39,469 nucleotides of DNA from a virus, in the IMG/VR virus record IMGVR_UViG_3300000563_000007, positions 1 through 39,469 of that record; one strand, given 5' to 3'. This document shows positions 1 through 6,772 of the stretch, piece by piece (position 1 is the first letter of the stretch; each line of letters starts with the position of its first letter). The notes below the pieces were generated by a model. The model did no database searches. It saw nothing but the letters and a program-made list of their open reading frames with translations, and was not told the origin of the DNA. Both the position numbers and the translations under genes were made by a program.

Positions 1-68
1 GGGATTTCATCAAGCTGAGTTACGCCCCAGGTGATGATGTTTGCGAGTTGAATAGTTTCTGAGTCCAT
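1..68 (-). CDS. Hypothetical protein, 3' part outside window
   Basis: An open frame starts with ATG at 66-68 and runs off the left edge without a stop; the visible peptide begins MDSETIQLANIITWGVTQLD. Nothing in these 22 residues identifies a family. The leader before this ATG is nearly the same as the leader before the next gene upstream (start at 452), and both proteins begin Met-Asp, which supports this start. Too little is visible to infer a function. Confidence 0.5.
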   Translation of the reverse strand, partial: MDSETIQLANIITWGVTQLDEI

Positions 69-80
69 AATGTTTAGGTT

Positions 81-452
81 TTAATGGCAGTAACAAACGT
101 TCCATTTGAAAATGTAAATATTTGGTTTTACGTTATAATAAGGTTTAACGCTACCTCCATGTATACAGTAAGTACTTTCTAATTCCCCATAAGGTCTGGT
201 CCAATCGCCCGATTGTAACCTGGTTAACAATGTCTCTTGAGTTAGTTTTAATATCGGAGAGTCAGTTACCAAGATTAACTTAAATTTCATGGGTTCACCT
301 TCTATATCGATATACAAAGGCAAGTGAGTGTAGCCACTATCCTCATCGAATAGGGGATATATGTCCATATCCAAAACCTCTATATTTCGTTCTTCGAGAT
401 ACCAGGTTACATGTTCGTGTAACTTTTTTTGCCATGTTTTGTAAGTGTCCAT
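81..452 (-). CDS. Hypothetical protein (123 aa)
   Basis: I do not recognise this protein. It is soluble-looking, rich in Tyr, Trp and Leu, with a helical N-terminus (about residues 4-22), a likely mixed alpha/beta body and a short Cys/His-containing C-terminus (VCYCH). It lies five bases downstream of the small basic gene 458-613 and 12 bases upstream of the partial gene at the edge, so the three are probably one transcription unit driven by the promoter at 661-691. The start is the only ATG in a suitable place. Function unknown. Confidence 0.65.
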   Translation of the reverse strand: MDTYKTWQKKLHEHVTWYLEERNIEVLDMDIYPLFDEDSGYTHLPLYIDIEGEPMKFKLILVTDSPILKLTQETLLTRLQSGDWTRPYGELESTYCIHGGSVKPYYNVKPNIYIFKWNVCYCH

Positions 453-457
453 AATGT

Positions 458-613
458 TTAAATTTTAGTGATAATGATTCGATTTTCCTCTTTGGCCTTT
501 TGTTTAGCCTTTATAAGGATGTCTTTTTTGGCTTGTCTCCTACGTTCAAAGGATTTACCCTTGAATTTAGAAGGAATTTGAATACTTCCGTTTGGGTTAA
601 CTAAGATTTCCAT
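458..613 (-). CDS. Small basic protein (51 aa)
   Basis: A 51-codon frame starts with ATG at 611-613 and ends with TAA at 458-460. The first half (MEILVNPNGSIQIPSKFKGK) looks like a short beta hairpin; the second half (residues 20-43) is a highly basic helix rich in Lys, Arg and Ala. It is the first gene after the host-type promoter at 661-691, about 50 bases away, and is followed closely by 81-452. Size, placement behind a strong promoter and the basic helix suggest an early phage regulator or nucleic-acid binding peptide, but that is inference only. Confidence 0.6.
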   Translation of the reverse strand: MEILVNPNGSIQIPSKFKGKSFERRRQAKKDILIKAKQKAKEENRIIITKI

Positions 614-651
614 ATTTTTGATGTTTTGGGTTTATGCAATATTGCATTTAT

Positions 652-718
652 ATTATAATGCAAATATAATATCCCTTATATCCTTATGCAACGATTTTGT
701 TTCCCTAAGTAACTTATT
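652..718. repeat. Promoter-bearing direct repeat, copy 1 (copy 2 at 3453-3519)
   Basis: These 67 bases are repeated at 3453-3519 with only two mismatches, both in the spacer near the -33 element. The identity covers the whole promoter and about 27 bases upstream of -33, farther than the core elements need, suggesting a conserved upstream element or recent duplication of the control region. Confidence 0.8.
661..691 (-). promoter_or_regulatory. Bacteroidetes-type promoter (TTG-N20-TATATTTG)
   Basis: On the minus strand a TTG (689-691) is separated by exactly 20 bases from TATATTTG (661-668), matching the Bacteroidetes primary-sigma consensus TTG-N17..23-TAnnTTTG. It faces the small gene at 458-613. 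The surrounding 67 bases recur at 3453-3519. Confidence 0.75.
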
Positions 719-731
719 AACTATGCATACT

Positions 732-761
732 TGCATTTATATTAAAAGGGATATAAATGCA
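732..761. repeat. Perfect inverted repeat (11-bp arms, 8-bp loop)
   Basis: TGCATTTATAT at 732-742 is mirrored by ATATAAATGCA at 751-761. It lies in the 233-bp non-coding stretch 614-846, between the stop of gene 847-1110 and the promoter at 661-691, about 40-70 bases upstream of that promoter's -33. No T-run follows on either strand, so it does not look like a terminator; an operator for a dimeric regulator is possible. Confidence 0.5.
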
Positions 762-846
762 TTTAAACCGGCATGTTCTAGTCTTTTATTTGCAAGTTTA
801 TAAGTAATTCTATAGTATGCATATTTATTAATTGCTAGCAGATAGC

Positions 847-1110
847 CTATTGTTTGGGTCTTTTAGGAGGATTGTCGATGACGGCAAGGAATTCCTCCCA
901 TCCTTCTGGATTCTCAATTATATTAAACCGATTATCCGGTAAGGCAAACCATATACCCGTTAATAAGCTCATCATCATCCCTATATCCTTATTATCCCTT
1001 GCCCTTGATAATTCCTTTTTTAGGTCTTTTGAAATAAACCATTCAAACTTATCAAAGTTTTTATCATATAACTTTAACCACTGACTGGGTGTAATCGAAC
1101 TGTTTGTCAT
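847..1110 (-). CDS. Hypothetical protein (87 aa)
   Basis: I take the ATG at 1108-1110, giving a protein beginning MTNSSITPSQWLKLYDKNFD. A longer frame starts at 1167 but would overlap the upstream gene (ending at 1121) by 47 bases and adds an implausible hydrophobic N-terminus. The protein is helical with several Trp and Phe residues and a Pro/Lys-rich end (PPKRPKQ, TAG stop). It lies ten bases behind 1121-1315 in a run of small unknown genes. No family recognised. Confidence 0.6.
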   Translation of the reverse strand: MTNSSITPSQWLKLYDKNFDKFEWFISKDLKKELSRARDNKDIGMMMSLLTGIWFALPDNRFNIIENPEGWEEFLAVIDNPPKRPKQ

Positions 1111-1120
1111 AAGCTTTTTT

Positions 1121-1315
1121 TTATTCCATAATACCATCATGTAACTGATTAGCGAGAACATAATCATAAGCTCTATCTAATGCTATATTATAATCCCAAT
1201 CTGTATCAGATAGGAACTTATCAACTATCTCATCCGATATTTGGGGGTTATCAATATAAGGATATTTGTTGTTAAATTTCTGCCAGAATGTTTGGTGACG
1301 AGTAAATTTGCTCAT
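1121..1315 (-). CDS. Hypothetical protein (64 aa)
   Basis: A short acidic and aromatic protein beginning MSKFTRHQTFWQKFNNKYPY. The body is rich in Asp and Tyr and probably helical (residues 27-60). It lies 12 bases downstream of 1328-1639 and 10 bases upstream of 847-1110, so co-transcription is likely. No recognisable domain. Confidence 0.6.
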   Translation of the reverse strand: MSKFTRHQTFWQKFNNKYPYIDNPQISDEIVDKFLSDTDWDYNIALDRAYDYVLANQLHDGIME

Positions 1316-1327
1316 AGCTAGACGATT

Positions 1328-1639
1328 TTAAATTGTTTCTTTAATACTATAGTATAATTCCAATCGGGATAATGACTCAGCATGATATTCAATTGTATTA
1401 ATAATGTAATTAACCAATTCCTTATCATCATCTGAAGGTTTTTTATACCATTCACCCGCATAATAAAGGGCCATACAGGCCAGAGGTTTCAGGGCATTAA
1501 TGGATAATTCTTTGATATACCCTTTATTAATACAATTTTCATTGTCCTTTAAATCAATCTTTGCACTATAAGATATCTTAGAACCTAATATTGTACCAGA
1601 TATGATAACTTTACTTGATTGTGTCATATATATTGCCAT
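1328..1639 (-). CDS. Hypothetical protein (103 aa)
   Basis: The protein has a beta-rich N-terminal half (residues 6-30, SSKVIISGTILGSKISYSAK) and a helical C-terminal half with Tyr/Leu-rich segments. A second in-frame Met at residue 5 (start 1627) is an equally good start. It lies three bases downstream of 1643-2230. No family recognised. Confidence 0.6.
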   Translation of the reverse strand: MAIYMTQSSKVIISGTILGSKISYSAKIDLKDNENCINKGYIKELSINALKPLACMALYYAGEWYKKPSDDDKELVNYIINTIEYHAESLSRLELYYSIKETI

Positions 1640-1642
1640 TGT

Positions 1643-2230
1643 TTAAAGATTTTTTCCGTCTTCAATCATCATTAGTAATTCCCTTAACATATCATATTGC
1701 TTTATACCTTCGGGTATAATATCCTCTTCATCCTCATCCAAATCCTCTTTATTCACATTATCCATTTTCTCTTTTATTGCGGATTCTATGAGAAATAAGT
1801 ATTGTTTATCGTGTGTTTTTAATAGATTATGAATCCAACCTAATGCTAATTTAGAATTCTCACGAACCACCCGGCAATTTTCACCAGCAATTTCAATTAT
1901 TTCTAACCAATGTTGTAACCCTTCCTGTACATCCTCTATAATTTCGCTGAAGATACTAAAGTCATTTGTATGATTATATAATAATCGCTCATTCAGATCT
2001 TCAAGAGCATTACTTTCTATTGTTTTATAGGCCGTATATAATGCATCATAAAATATCCGGGTTTGTTCGTAATTAAGCTTTAAATCAATAACCATTTCTC
2101 TGGTTAAACTTTTACCAGGTTCATTATCGTAATTATATAGGACATCCATTATTGTATCCAATAAATCTTCTGAAGTATCATTTGCATTTACAATACTTTC
2201 ATAAAGTTGTTCTCTAATAGCTTGTTCCAT
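1643..2230 (-). CDS. Hypothetical helical acidic protein (195 aa)
   Basis: I choose the ATG at 2228-2230 (MEQAIREQLYESIVNANDTS). A longer frame from 2305 would overlap the preceding gene (2214-2447) by 92 bases. The protein is almost entirely predicted helix, rich in Glu, Asp, Leu and Ile, with a strongly acidic patch near the C-terminus (KEDLDEDEEDIIPE). No catalytic motif is visible. The start overlaps the upstream stop by 17 bases, indicating translational coupling. Confidence 0.65.
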   Translation of the reverse strand: MEQAIREQLYESIVNANDTSEDLLDTIMDVLYNYDNEPGKSLTREMVIDLKLNYEQTRIFYDALYTAYKTIESNALEDLNERLLYNHTNDFSIFSEIIEDVQEGLQHWLEIIEIAGENCRVVRENSKLALGWIHNLLKTHDKQYLFLIESAIKEKMDNVNKEDLDEDEEDIIPEGIKQYDMLRELLMMIEDGKNL

Positions 2231-2447
2231 TTTCTTGTGGTTTTTTGTTAAGTTTAAAACAGATTGATTTAAGGAAATTAGGTATATCTTTGAGCAGCTT
2301 CCCATTAATTACTAAATTTTTGGTTTTAGCTACCTTTCCGACATATTTAGATATTACCCTTTTCTCATATACTATCAGACCATATAACCGATAATCATGA
2401 GTTAACAGGGTATACCTGTCATTATCATGGTTTTTAAATAATTTCAT
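2214..2447 (-). CDS. Hypothetical basic protein (77 aa)
   Basis: A small basic protein beginning MKLFKNHDNDRYTLLTHDYR, with beta-type sequence in the first half and a Lys-rich C-terminal half. It starts in an ATGA overlap with the stop of 2444-2770 and its end overlaps the next gene by 17 bases. No domain recognised. Confidence 0.6.
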   Translation of the reverse strand: MKLFKNHDNDRYTLLTHDYRLYGLIVYEKRVISKYVGKVAKTKNLVINGKLLKDIPNFLKSICFKLNKKPQENGTSY

Positions 2448-2770
2448 ATCTTGCCTAATGAGCGGCAGGCAATAGCTCTACCTTTTTCTTTAATTAAACC
2501 ATTGGTAATAACAAAATCATCCCTTTCAGGATAAAGTTCCGCAACTAACCTTGATACAAGGTAATAAGTTTCTTTTACTATCGGCGGTGGATTCTTAACT
2601 CTGATATAAATATTTTTGGTCAGAGGTACACTACCATAAGGGGTATTCAAATCTCCCAACTGCATGGTAGTGTACCTTACTCTGAACATAGGATCTTTGG
2701 CGGGTATTTTGATATCCCCATTGCCAGTCCTAACAATAACATCATGTCCAGTTAAATTAACAATATTCAT
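2444..2770 (-). CDS. Conserved 'NLTGHDV' phage protein (108 aa)
   Basis: The N-terminus (MNIVNLTGHDVIVRTGNGDI) and the C-terminal block (YYLVSRLVAELYPERDDF, then RAIACRSLG) match, from memory, a widespread uncharacterised phage and prophage family with NLTPH-V near the start and a Y-VS-LVA...R-D...G-VIGCR-L signature near the end. Length (about 100 aa) fits. It is a small all-beta-looking protein with no known enzyme motif. It is coupled to its downstream neighbour by an ATGA overlap. Family recognition is fairly secure; function is unknown. Confidence 0.7.
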   Translation of the reverse strand: MNIVNLTGHDVIVRTGNGDIKIPAKDPMFRVRYTTMQLGDLNTPYGSVPLTKNIYIRVKNPPPIVKETYYLVSRLVAELYPERDDFVITNGLIKEKGRAIACRSLGKI

Positions 2771-2772
2771 GG

Positions 2773-3072
2773 TTAAACCGCCATTGTGGGATCTGCCAAA
2801 ACATTTTCCCTGTATCTCTGTAATTTTTTGACCAAAACCTGAACCTTGTTATCCTTGCCTTTCTGATTAAGTTTCTGGAGATCCCTTTCCATACCCCTTA
2901 TTTTATTTCTAACCTTTTGACGGAATGCCTTCCGGGCTAAGGTATCCGTGCAACCTTCAGGGTAAAGATACTTAAGTTCCCGATTAACAATTGTTTGCTG
3001 AATCACCTTTGATTCTTGTGCATTCTGCACTTTCTTTTCCTTTTTAAGGGCTTTCTTCTTTGTTTTTGCCAT
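2773..3072 (-). CDS. Lysine-rich protein with YPEG motif (99 aa)
   Basis: Begins with a run of Lys (MAKTKKKALKKEKKV) and is basic throughout. Its centre reads YLYPEGCTDTLARKAFRQKV, a pattern (aromatic-Tyr-Pro-Glu-Gly-Cys followed by basic residues and R-x-K-x-R) that recurs in the proteins at 10533-11006 and, more loosely, 7656-8090. The C-terminal half is a basic coiled-coil-like helix. A nucleic-acid-binding or ribosome-associated role is plausible but not shown. It sits two bases upstream of 2444-2770. Confidence 0.65.
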   Translation of the reverse strand: MAKTKKKALKKEKKVQNAQESKVIQQTIVNRELKYLYPEGCTDTLARKAFRQKVRNKIRGMERDLQKLNQKGKDNKVQVLVKKLQRYRENVLADPTMAV

Positions 3073-3092
3073 AATAGTTGATTTTTAAGGGT

Positions 3093-3437
3093 TTATAAAT
3101 CCTCCCATACAACGGGGAGCTTAGAAATAATTATGAACTTATATTCGGGCGAATAGAAGGTATAAATATTACCTTCTATCGGACCGGGTATAAATACTGC
3201 ATTTACATTATGTTCTATGAACCTGTGAATCTCAACTAAACCTGCATACTTATTGTAGAAGTTAAACATCTCTTCCCTTATTTCCATATCTCCATTTAAT
3301 ACTTCTGTAAAGAATTCAGTCCTTCCTTCAGGGTCATTTGAATAACCATACCATTTAACTAATTCAATATATGAATTCTGACGACTCATTTCTGGATAGA
3401 AATGGGCAAGTTTAGTGTTAAGAATGATCTGTTCCAT
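3093..3437 (-). CDS. Hypothetical protein (114 aa)
   Basis: First gene after the promoter at 3462-3492, with a leader of only about 20 bases. It begins MEQIILNTKLAHFYPEMSRQ and is rich in aromatic residues, with a helical first half and a beta-type C-terminal half (NIYTFYSPEYKFIIISKLPV). No family recognised. It leads the run of small genes down to 847. Confidence 0.65.
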   Translation of the reverse strand: MEQIILNTKLAHFYPEMSRQNSYIELVKWYGYSNDPEGRTEFFTEVLNGDMEIREEMFNFYNKYAGLVEIHRFIEHNVNAVFIPGPIEGNIYTFYSPEYKFIIISKLPVVWEDL

Positions 3438-3452
3438 ATTTTTTTATATTTA

Positions 3453-3519
3453 ATTATAATGCAAATATAATATCCCTTATATCCCTGTGCAACGATTTTG
3501 TTTCCCTAAGTAACTTATT
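3453..3519. repeat. Promoter-bearing direct repeat, copy 2 (copy 1 at 652-718)
   Basis: 67 bases matching 652-718 except at two positions. Contains the promoter at 3462-3492 and a conserved flank upstream of -33. Confidence 0.8.
3462..3492 (-). promoter_or_regulatory. Bacteroidetes-type promoter (TTG-N20-TATATTTG)
   Basis: Minus-strand TTG at 3490-3492, 20-base spacer, TATATTTG at 3462-3469. It directs transcription into 3093-3437 and the small genes that follow. Confidence 0.75.
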
Positions 3520-3783
3520 TTACTCGGGGTCACCAATGAAAATTCGATATGAGGTCCGGAAAGAGGATTTGTCCATAAAGAAGAACATATCCTTTTTACC
3601 TTCTACATCATTATAAAAGACGCATCTATCAACCTCATATTCCTCTAAATGTATTTCAGCAATTACATTTCTCTGTTGTACAAAATACAATCCCTGGTAT
3701 TCCCCGTCTAAATTACAACGGGCATAGGTATTAATTATTTCACCAGGTAATATCTCAAATGATTCATTAGTTTTACTGTCCAT
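3520..3783 (-). CDS. Hypothetical beta-rich protein (87 aa)
   Basis: Begins MDSKTNESFEILPGEIINTY and is dominated by beta-type, aromatic sequence (GLYFVQQRNVIAEIHLEEYE, MFFFMDKSSF). Acidic overall. It follows 3796-4014 by 12 bases and is the last gene before the promoter repeat at 3453-3519, which begins at its stop codon. No family recognised. Confidence 0.6.
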   Translation of the reverse strand: MDSKTNESFEILPGEIINTYARCNLDGEYQGLYFVQQRNVIAEIHLEEYEVDRCVFYNDVEGKKDMFFFMDKSSFRTSYRIFIGDPE

Positions 3784-3795
3784 TTTTTCTGAGTT

Positions 3796-4014
3796 TTAAT
3801 CATCTAATATTTCATCTAATAATACTTTTCTTTTTTCACCTTTATAACTAATGCAGGCAACGGCAAAATTACCAAAGGATTCAAAGTATTCCACCTTCCG
3901 GCGTACAACCTTTCCACTCCAGGTACGTAGCTCGATACTGACTCTCTTTCCGTCAACCAATTGGACCCAACGATCCCCTCGGTTATTTAGGTAATATGTT
4001 CCAGTTCTTGTCAT
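3796..4014 (-). CDS. Hypothetical small beta-rich protein (72 aa)
   Basis: The sequence (MTRTGTYYLNNRGDRWVQLV...RTWSGKVVRRKVEYFESFG) suggests a small SH3-like beta barrel with alternating basic and hydrophobic residues. It is translationally coupled to 4011-4178 by an ATGA overlap. A nucleic-acid-binding role is possible by shape only. No family recognised. Confidence 0.6.
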   Translation of the reverse strand: MTRTGTYYLNNRGDRWVQLVDGKRVSIELRTWSGKVVRRKVEYFESFGNFAVACISYKGEKRKVLLDEILDD

Positions 4015-4178
4015 GATTTAGCTTTTAAGGATTGAATATCAGATTTTATCTCTTCAATAATCATAGCAGCGGATTCAAAATCATAATCTTCTCGATCTAA
4101 AAACTTATTCATTTCTTTTTCCGTGTCGTTTAACAATCGGATTAAATTAGATAAATCGTTGATTGTTCCTTTTTTCAT
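4011..4178 (-). CDS. Small acidic helical protein (55 aa)
   Basis: A 55-codon frame from ATG 4176-4178 to TGA 4011-4013. It begins MKKGTINDLSNLIRLLNDTE and is predicted almost entirely helical and amphipathic. Its stop overlaps the next start (ATGA), and it lies 18 bases downstream of the DUF932 gene, which supports it as a real gene. No family recognised. Confidence 0.65.
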   Translation of the reverse strand: MKKGTINDLSNLIRLLNDTEKEMNKFLDREDYDFESAAMIIEEIKSDIQSLKAKS

Positions 4179-4196
4179 GATAATAAGGTTTTAGGG

Positions 4197-5018
4197 TTAT
4201 CCCCAGGCTATGTAATCCACAATTTCCATATCCATTTTATGTAATTTATTAGGAGCCAAGTTAATCTCTTCATTATGATTTAACTGATAATTAAATCCGC
4301 AATAAACCATCCATCCATCCAAGGCACCTGTAGTTGCTTTTTCTTCAATAATCCTTTGCAATACCTTTTCATTTTGCCTTTTAGGAAATTTAACAAATTC
4401 ACCTATATCCTCAATATATTCCTGTAATTCTGCTTCATTTACTCTTCTTTCCTTAAGTACTTCAAAGGGTTGTAGGATTATTTTACTGTCACTTAAGTAT
4501 TCTTGAATTAATTCGACAGTATTTTCTAAGGATACTTCTGAAAAGCTAGTGGTATGTAATTTTTTAAGGGATTTAAATGAATCCTGATCAGGAGCCATCA
4601 TCCCATTACTGCATATTAATCTCCATATCCCGGCAGATAAATTATATTTCATTGAAAGGTCATAGGAATTAAACCAATCAATTTTAGGAATTACTTCATC
4701 AGGTTTTTTACCTGTTCCAAAATTGTTAGAGAAATCTGGAAATTGAATTGCAACATGGAACCGGGTATTATTAAAATTTCGGACTGCTAATTTGTATTTA
4801 AGTTTAGCATTATCCAGAGATTCCAGTAAAGGTAAAATCAATTCCTTATTAGAAATCAGCCCGTAATCTTCTGAGCATAGATTAGCCAAATGGGGGCCAT
4901 TGGGAGTGTCCACCACAATTGCGTGGTTTTTGCCTGAAGGAGTAGTATACCCCGGTAAAAGGTCCTCTATGGGTACCTTATTTACAGGCATCATGATTTT
5001 TTCTAGTTGTTTGTCCAT
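4197..5018 (-). CDS. DUF932 family phage/plasmid protein (273 aa)
   Basis: The central block, roughly residues 115-145 (SYDLSMKYNLSAGIWRLICS followed by NGM), is the hallmark of DUF932, a family of phage- and plasmid-encoded proteins whose function is not established. The N-terminal part (residues 28-60, with DTPNGPHLANLCSEDYGLIS) also fits the family's opening. The length of about 270 aa is typical of phage members. The gene follows 5074-5358 after a 55-base gap containing a weak copy of an ACTATTTA-type motif. Family call is confident; biochemical role is unknown. Confidence 0.8.
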   Translation of the reverse strand: MDKQLEKIMMPVNKVPIEDLLPGYTTPSGKNHAIVVDTPNGPHLANLCSEDYGLISNKELILPLLESLDNAKLKYKLAVRNFNNTRFHVAIQFPDFSNNFGTGKKPDEVIPKIDWFNSYDLSMKYNLSAGIWRLICSNGMMAPDQDSFKSLKKLHTTSFSEVSLENTVELIQEYLSDSKIILQPFEVLKERRVNEAELQEYIEDIGEFVKFPKRQNEKVLQRIIEEKATTGALDGWMVYCGFNYQLNHNEEINLAPNKLHKMDMEIVDYIAWG

Positions 5019-5073
5019 AAGCTAGTTAGATTAAGTTTATATATTAATAAATAGTACTAGTAAGAAATTAAAT

Positions 5074-5358
5074 TTAGTTACCTTCATCTATTTTCTCTAA
5101 TAAAGTAATGTGAGCCCTTACTCTTCTGCCTGTTCCCTCCTCTTTTAATTCAGCTCTTTTCCTTGCTATACGAGTAAGGATATAAACCTTATTATCGGCA
5201 CGGATGTGGTTAATCTTTACTCGATCATTAACCTTGAGATTCTTCTTTATTTCATGGGCCTTTTCATTTCTTAATTCTTTGATATGCCTAACTAACGCCT
5301 TGTTAATTTCAATTAACTCATCCAAGGAATACTGATCATAATCAATGGGTTGTTTCAT
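5074..5358 (-). CDS. Small phage protein, helix plus SH3/KOW-like barrel (94 aa)
   Basis: Residues 11-35 form a coiled-coil-like helix (LDELIEINKALVRHIKELRN) and residues 44-92 look like a small beta barrel beginning LKVNDRVKINHI and ending in basic strands. This layout resembles small phage proteins in which a basic helix precedes an SH3/KOW-like domain. It lies 11 bases downstream of the 38-aa membrane peptide gene. Function unknown; nucleic acid binding is the simplest guess. Confidence 0.6.
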   Translation of the reverse strand: MKQPIDYDQYSLDELIEINKALVRHIKELRNEKAHEIKKNLKVNDRVKINHIRADNKVYILTRIARKRAELKEEGTGRRVRAHITLLEKIDEGN

Positions 5359-5369
5359 AATAAGTTTGT

Positions 5370-5486
5370 TTAAAGGGTGAGAAAAATAATGGTTCCGAAA
5401 ATAGCAAAATAGATGAGTATGCCTATGACTACTCGATCCGCTTGCTTATTGTAATATTCGGCTGATCTGCGATAATATCGTCTCAT
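5370..5486 (-). CDS. Small membrane protein (38 aa, single TM)
   Basis: A 38-codon frame from ATG 5484-5486 to TAA 5370-5372. The first 18 residues are basic and Tyr-rich (MRRYYRRSAEYYNKQADR); residues 19-38 form one hydrophobic helix (VVIGILIYFAIFGTIIFLTL). The positive end would stay in the cytoplasm. It is the first gene after the promoter at 5527-5560. Such tiny membrane proteins in phage early regions often act on host membrane functions, but no homologue is recognised here. Confidence 0.6.
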   Translation of the reverse strand: MRRYYRRSAEYYNKQADRVVIGILIYFAIFGTIIFLTL

Positions 5487-5526
5487 AGCAGTAAGGTTTT
5501 AATATTTTATGCATTTAATTATAATG

Positions 5527-5560
5527 CAAATATAATATCTCTTATATCCCTATGAAACAA
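5527..5560 (-). promoter_or_regulatory. Bacteroidetes-type promoter, variant
   Basis: TATATTTG on the minus strand at 5527-5534. The usual position for TTG (20-base spacer) reads TTT here; a TTTG that continues the terminator's T-run gives TTG at 5558-5560 with a 23-base spacer, still within the known range. It faces 5370-5486. Confidence 0.6.
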
Positions 5561-5598
5561 AAAAATTACCCAATTAACAGATGGTCAATTGGGTAATT
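5558..5598 (-). terminator. Intrinsic terminator after 5621-6082
   Basis: AATTGGGTAATT and AATTACCCAATT (arms 5587-5598 and 5564-5575) form a perfect 12-bp stem with an 11-base loop on the minus strand, followed by seven T. It lies just past the stop of the membrane protein gene at 5621. Its T-run merges with the -33 element of the next promoter. Confidence 0.8.
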
Positions 5599-5620
5599 CA
5601 ATAGGGTTATTATATGAACC

Positions 5621-6082
5621 TTAGAAGTCATAATCTATTTCCATTTCCAGCTCTTCCATTAATTCATCTCTAGCTTGATCTTGATAATAATCCCTTAGCC
5701 TTTCAATATGTCTTCTTTCTTTTATTGACGAACCCCGATACCTGCGTTGTTGATCACGGGGTGCAATGGTTCTAGATCCCCTAACAGTTCTATCCGAATA
5801 GGAATCTCTACTAATAGTTCTATCCGAATGAAAATCAATTTCATCCTTATAAGTATATTCTTGAGTTTCATAATCAAATCTCCAAACCGTTCTACCAGGT
5901 TCCGATCTTGGTGTACCATAGTAATGGGTTTCTGTTACCGATCCTTCCGGATTAAATCCCGCACTGGGTATTAATCCAACAATAGCCAAAATAATTAATA
6001 TCCCAAACAAGACAGCTTGCCAAACTGTAAGATCCAGTTTATTATTCTTATCCCCAAATATAAATTTATAACCCTCTTTCAT
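5621..6082 (-). CDS. Membrane-anchored phage protein (153 aa)
   Basis: One transmembrane helix at about residues 21-41 (WQAVLFGILIILAIVGLIPS) follows a short charged N-terminus. The remaining 110 residues are hydrophilic, rich in Arg, Asp, Ser and Tyr, with a local repeat (SDRT at two places about 11 residues apart, reflecting a short DNA duplication at 5790-5835) and a charged coiled-coil-like end. Strong terminator immediately downstream. Localisation to the inner membrane is likely; function unknown. Confidence 0.65.
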   Translation of the reverse strand: MKEGYKFIFGDKNNKLDLTVWQAVLFGILIILAIVGLIPSAGFNPEGSVTETHYYGTPRSEPGRTVWRFDYETQEYTYKDEIDFHSDRTISRDSYSDRTVRGSRTIAPRDQQRRYRGSSIKERRHIERLRDYYQDQARDELMEELEMEIDYDF

Positions 6083-6158
6083 ACCTAGTATTTTAATTAT
6101 TAATAACTTATATAATGCATTATTTAATTAACTAGCATTAAAAATAGGTATTCCAGAA

Positions 6159-6380
6159 TTACTCTATTTTTTCATATGAATGAGATTTTTCTATCTCCTG
6201 TTTAAAAAACTTCCCCACGCTTTCCGCATTCAAGAGAGAGTTAAATAAATCTTCGGAGACTTGGTCATACTTATAAACTGACCCACTCTTAAATTTTATG
6301 TATAACTGTTCATTATCTTTATCATAAGCAACAGCTTCCAAATTGCTTGAAGATACTAAAGTCATTTGCAATCCTTTCAT
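6159..6380 (-). CDS. KTSC domain protein (73 aa)
   Basis: The sequence SSSNLEAVAYDKDNEQLYIK followed by FKSGSVYKY, and a helix ending ESVGKFFKQEI, fits the KTSC domain, a small fold of S-S-x-(I/L)-x-x-(I/V)-x-Y-D strands plus a LL-A-S-G-K-F helix found at lysyl-tRNA synthetase C-termini and as stand-alone phage proteins. Here it makes up the whole protein. Met6 is an alternative start. The first ATG overlaps the stop of 6377-6772 (ATGA). Function of stand-alone KTSC proteins is unknown. Confidence 0.75.
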   Translation of the reverse strand: MKGLQMTLVSSSNLEAVAYDKDNEQLYIKFKSGSVYKYDQVSEDLFNSLLNAESVGKFFKQEIEKSHSYEKIE

Positions 6381-6772
6381 GATAAATATGGTTTTTCGGA
6401 GTTAGTAATTAATTCCCTTATAATACTAAGTTTATTTAGTAGGCCTGCTACTTCCATATCATTCCAATCTTCTTCTTTAGCCCATTGGTGTATAATAAAC
6501 TGAATGATATAAATATCTTGGAGCTTAAACCCCAATATAATATCCGGATTATTTGGTATATCTGACATGTTGATAAAATCATCCTCCAGGGCCTTTATAA
6601 TACTATCCGGTGTAAATCCCGCCGATTCTATCATTTCAGTCAATTCCTTTAACCTTCCTGTATTACCCCTAAACTGGTTATATACAATGGTCAGGTTTTT
6701 AATGTAGATCTTTGATACTTTACGGAGTATCTCTATCTGCCCATCTGATAAATCAATATGATTAATTATCAT
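6377..6772 (-). CDS. Hypothetical helical protein (131 aa)
   Basis: An Ile-rich, mostly helical acidic protein beginning MIINHIDLSDGQIEILRKVS. No catalytic motif is seen. The start overlaps the end of 6762-7553 by 11 bases and the stop overlaps the KTSC gene start, so the three are tightly coupled. No family recognised. Confidence 0.6.
   Translation of the reverse strand: MIINHIDLSDGQIEILRKVSKIYIKNLTIVYNQFRGNTGRLKELTEMIESAGFTPDSIIKALEDDFINMSDIPNNPDIILGFKLQDIYIIQFIIHQWAKEEDWNDMEVAGLLNKLSIIRELITNSEKPYLS

Noticed and set aside
614-846. A plus-strand 61-codon frame at 618-803
   Set aside because: It runs through the promoter repeat and inverted repeat, has no leader, and its composition is that of non-coding DNA.
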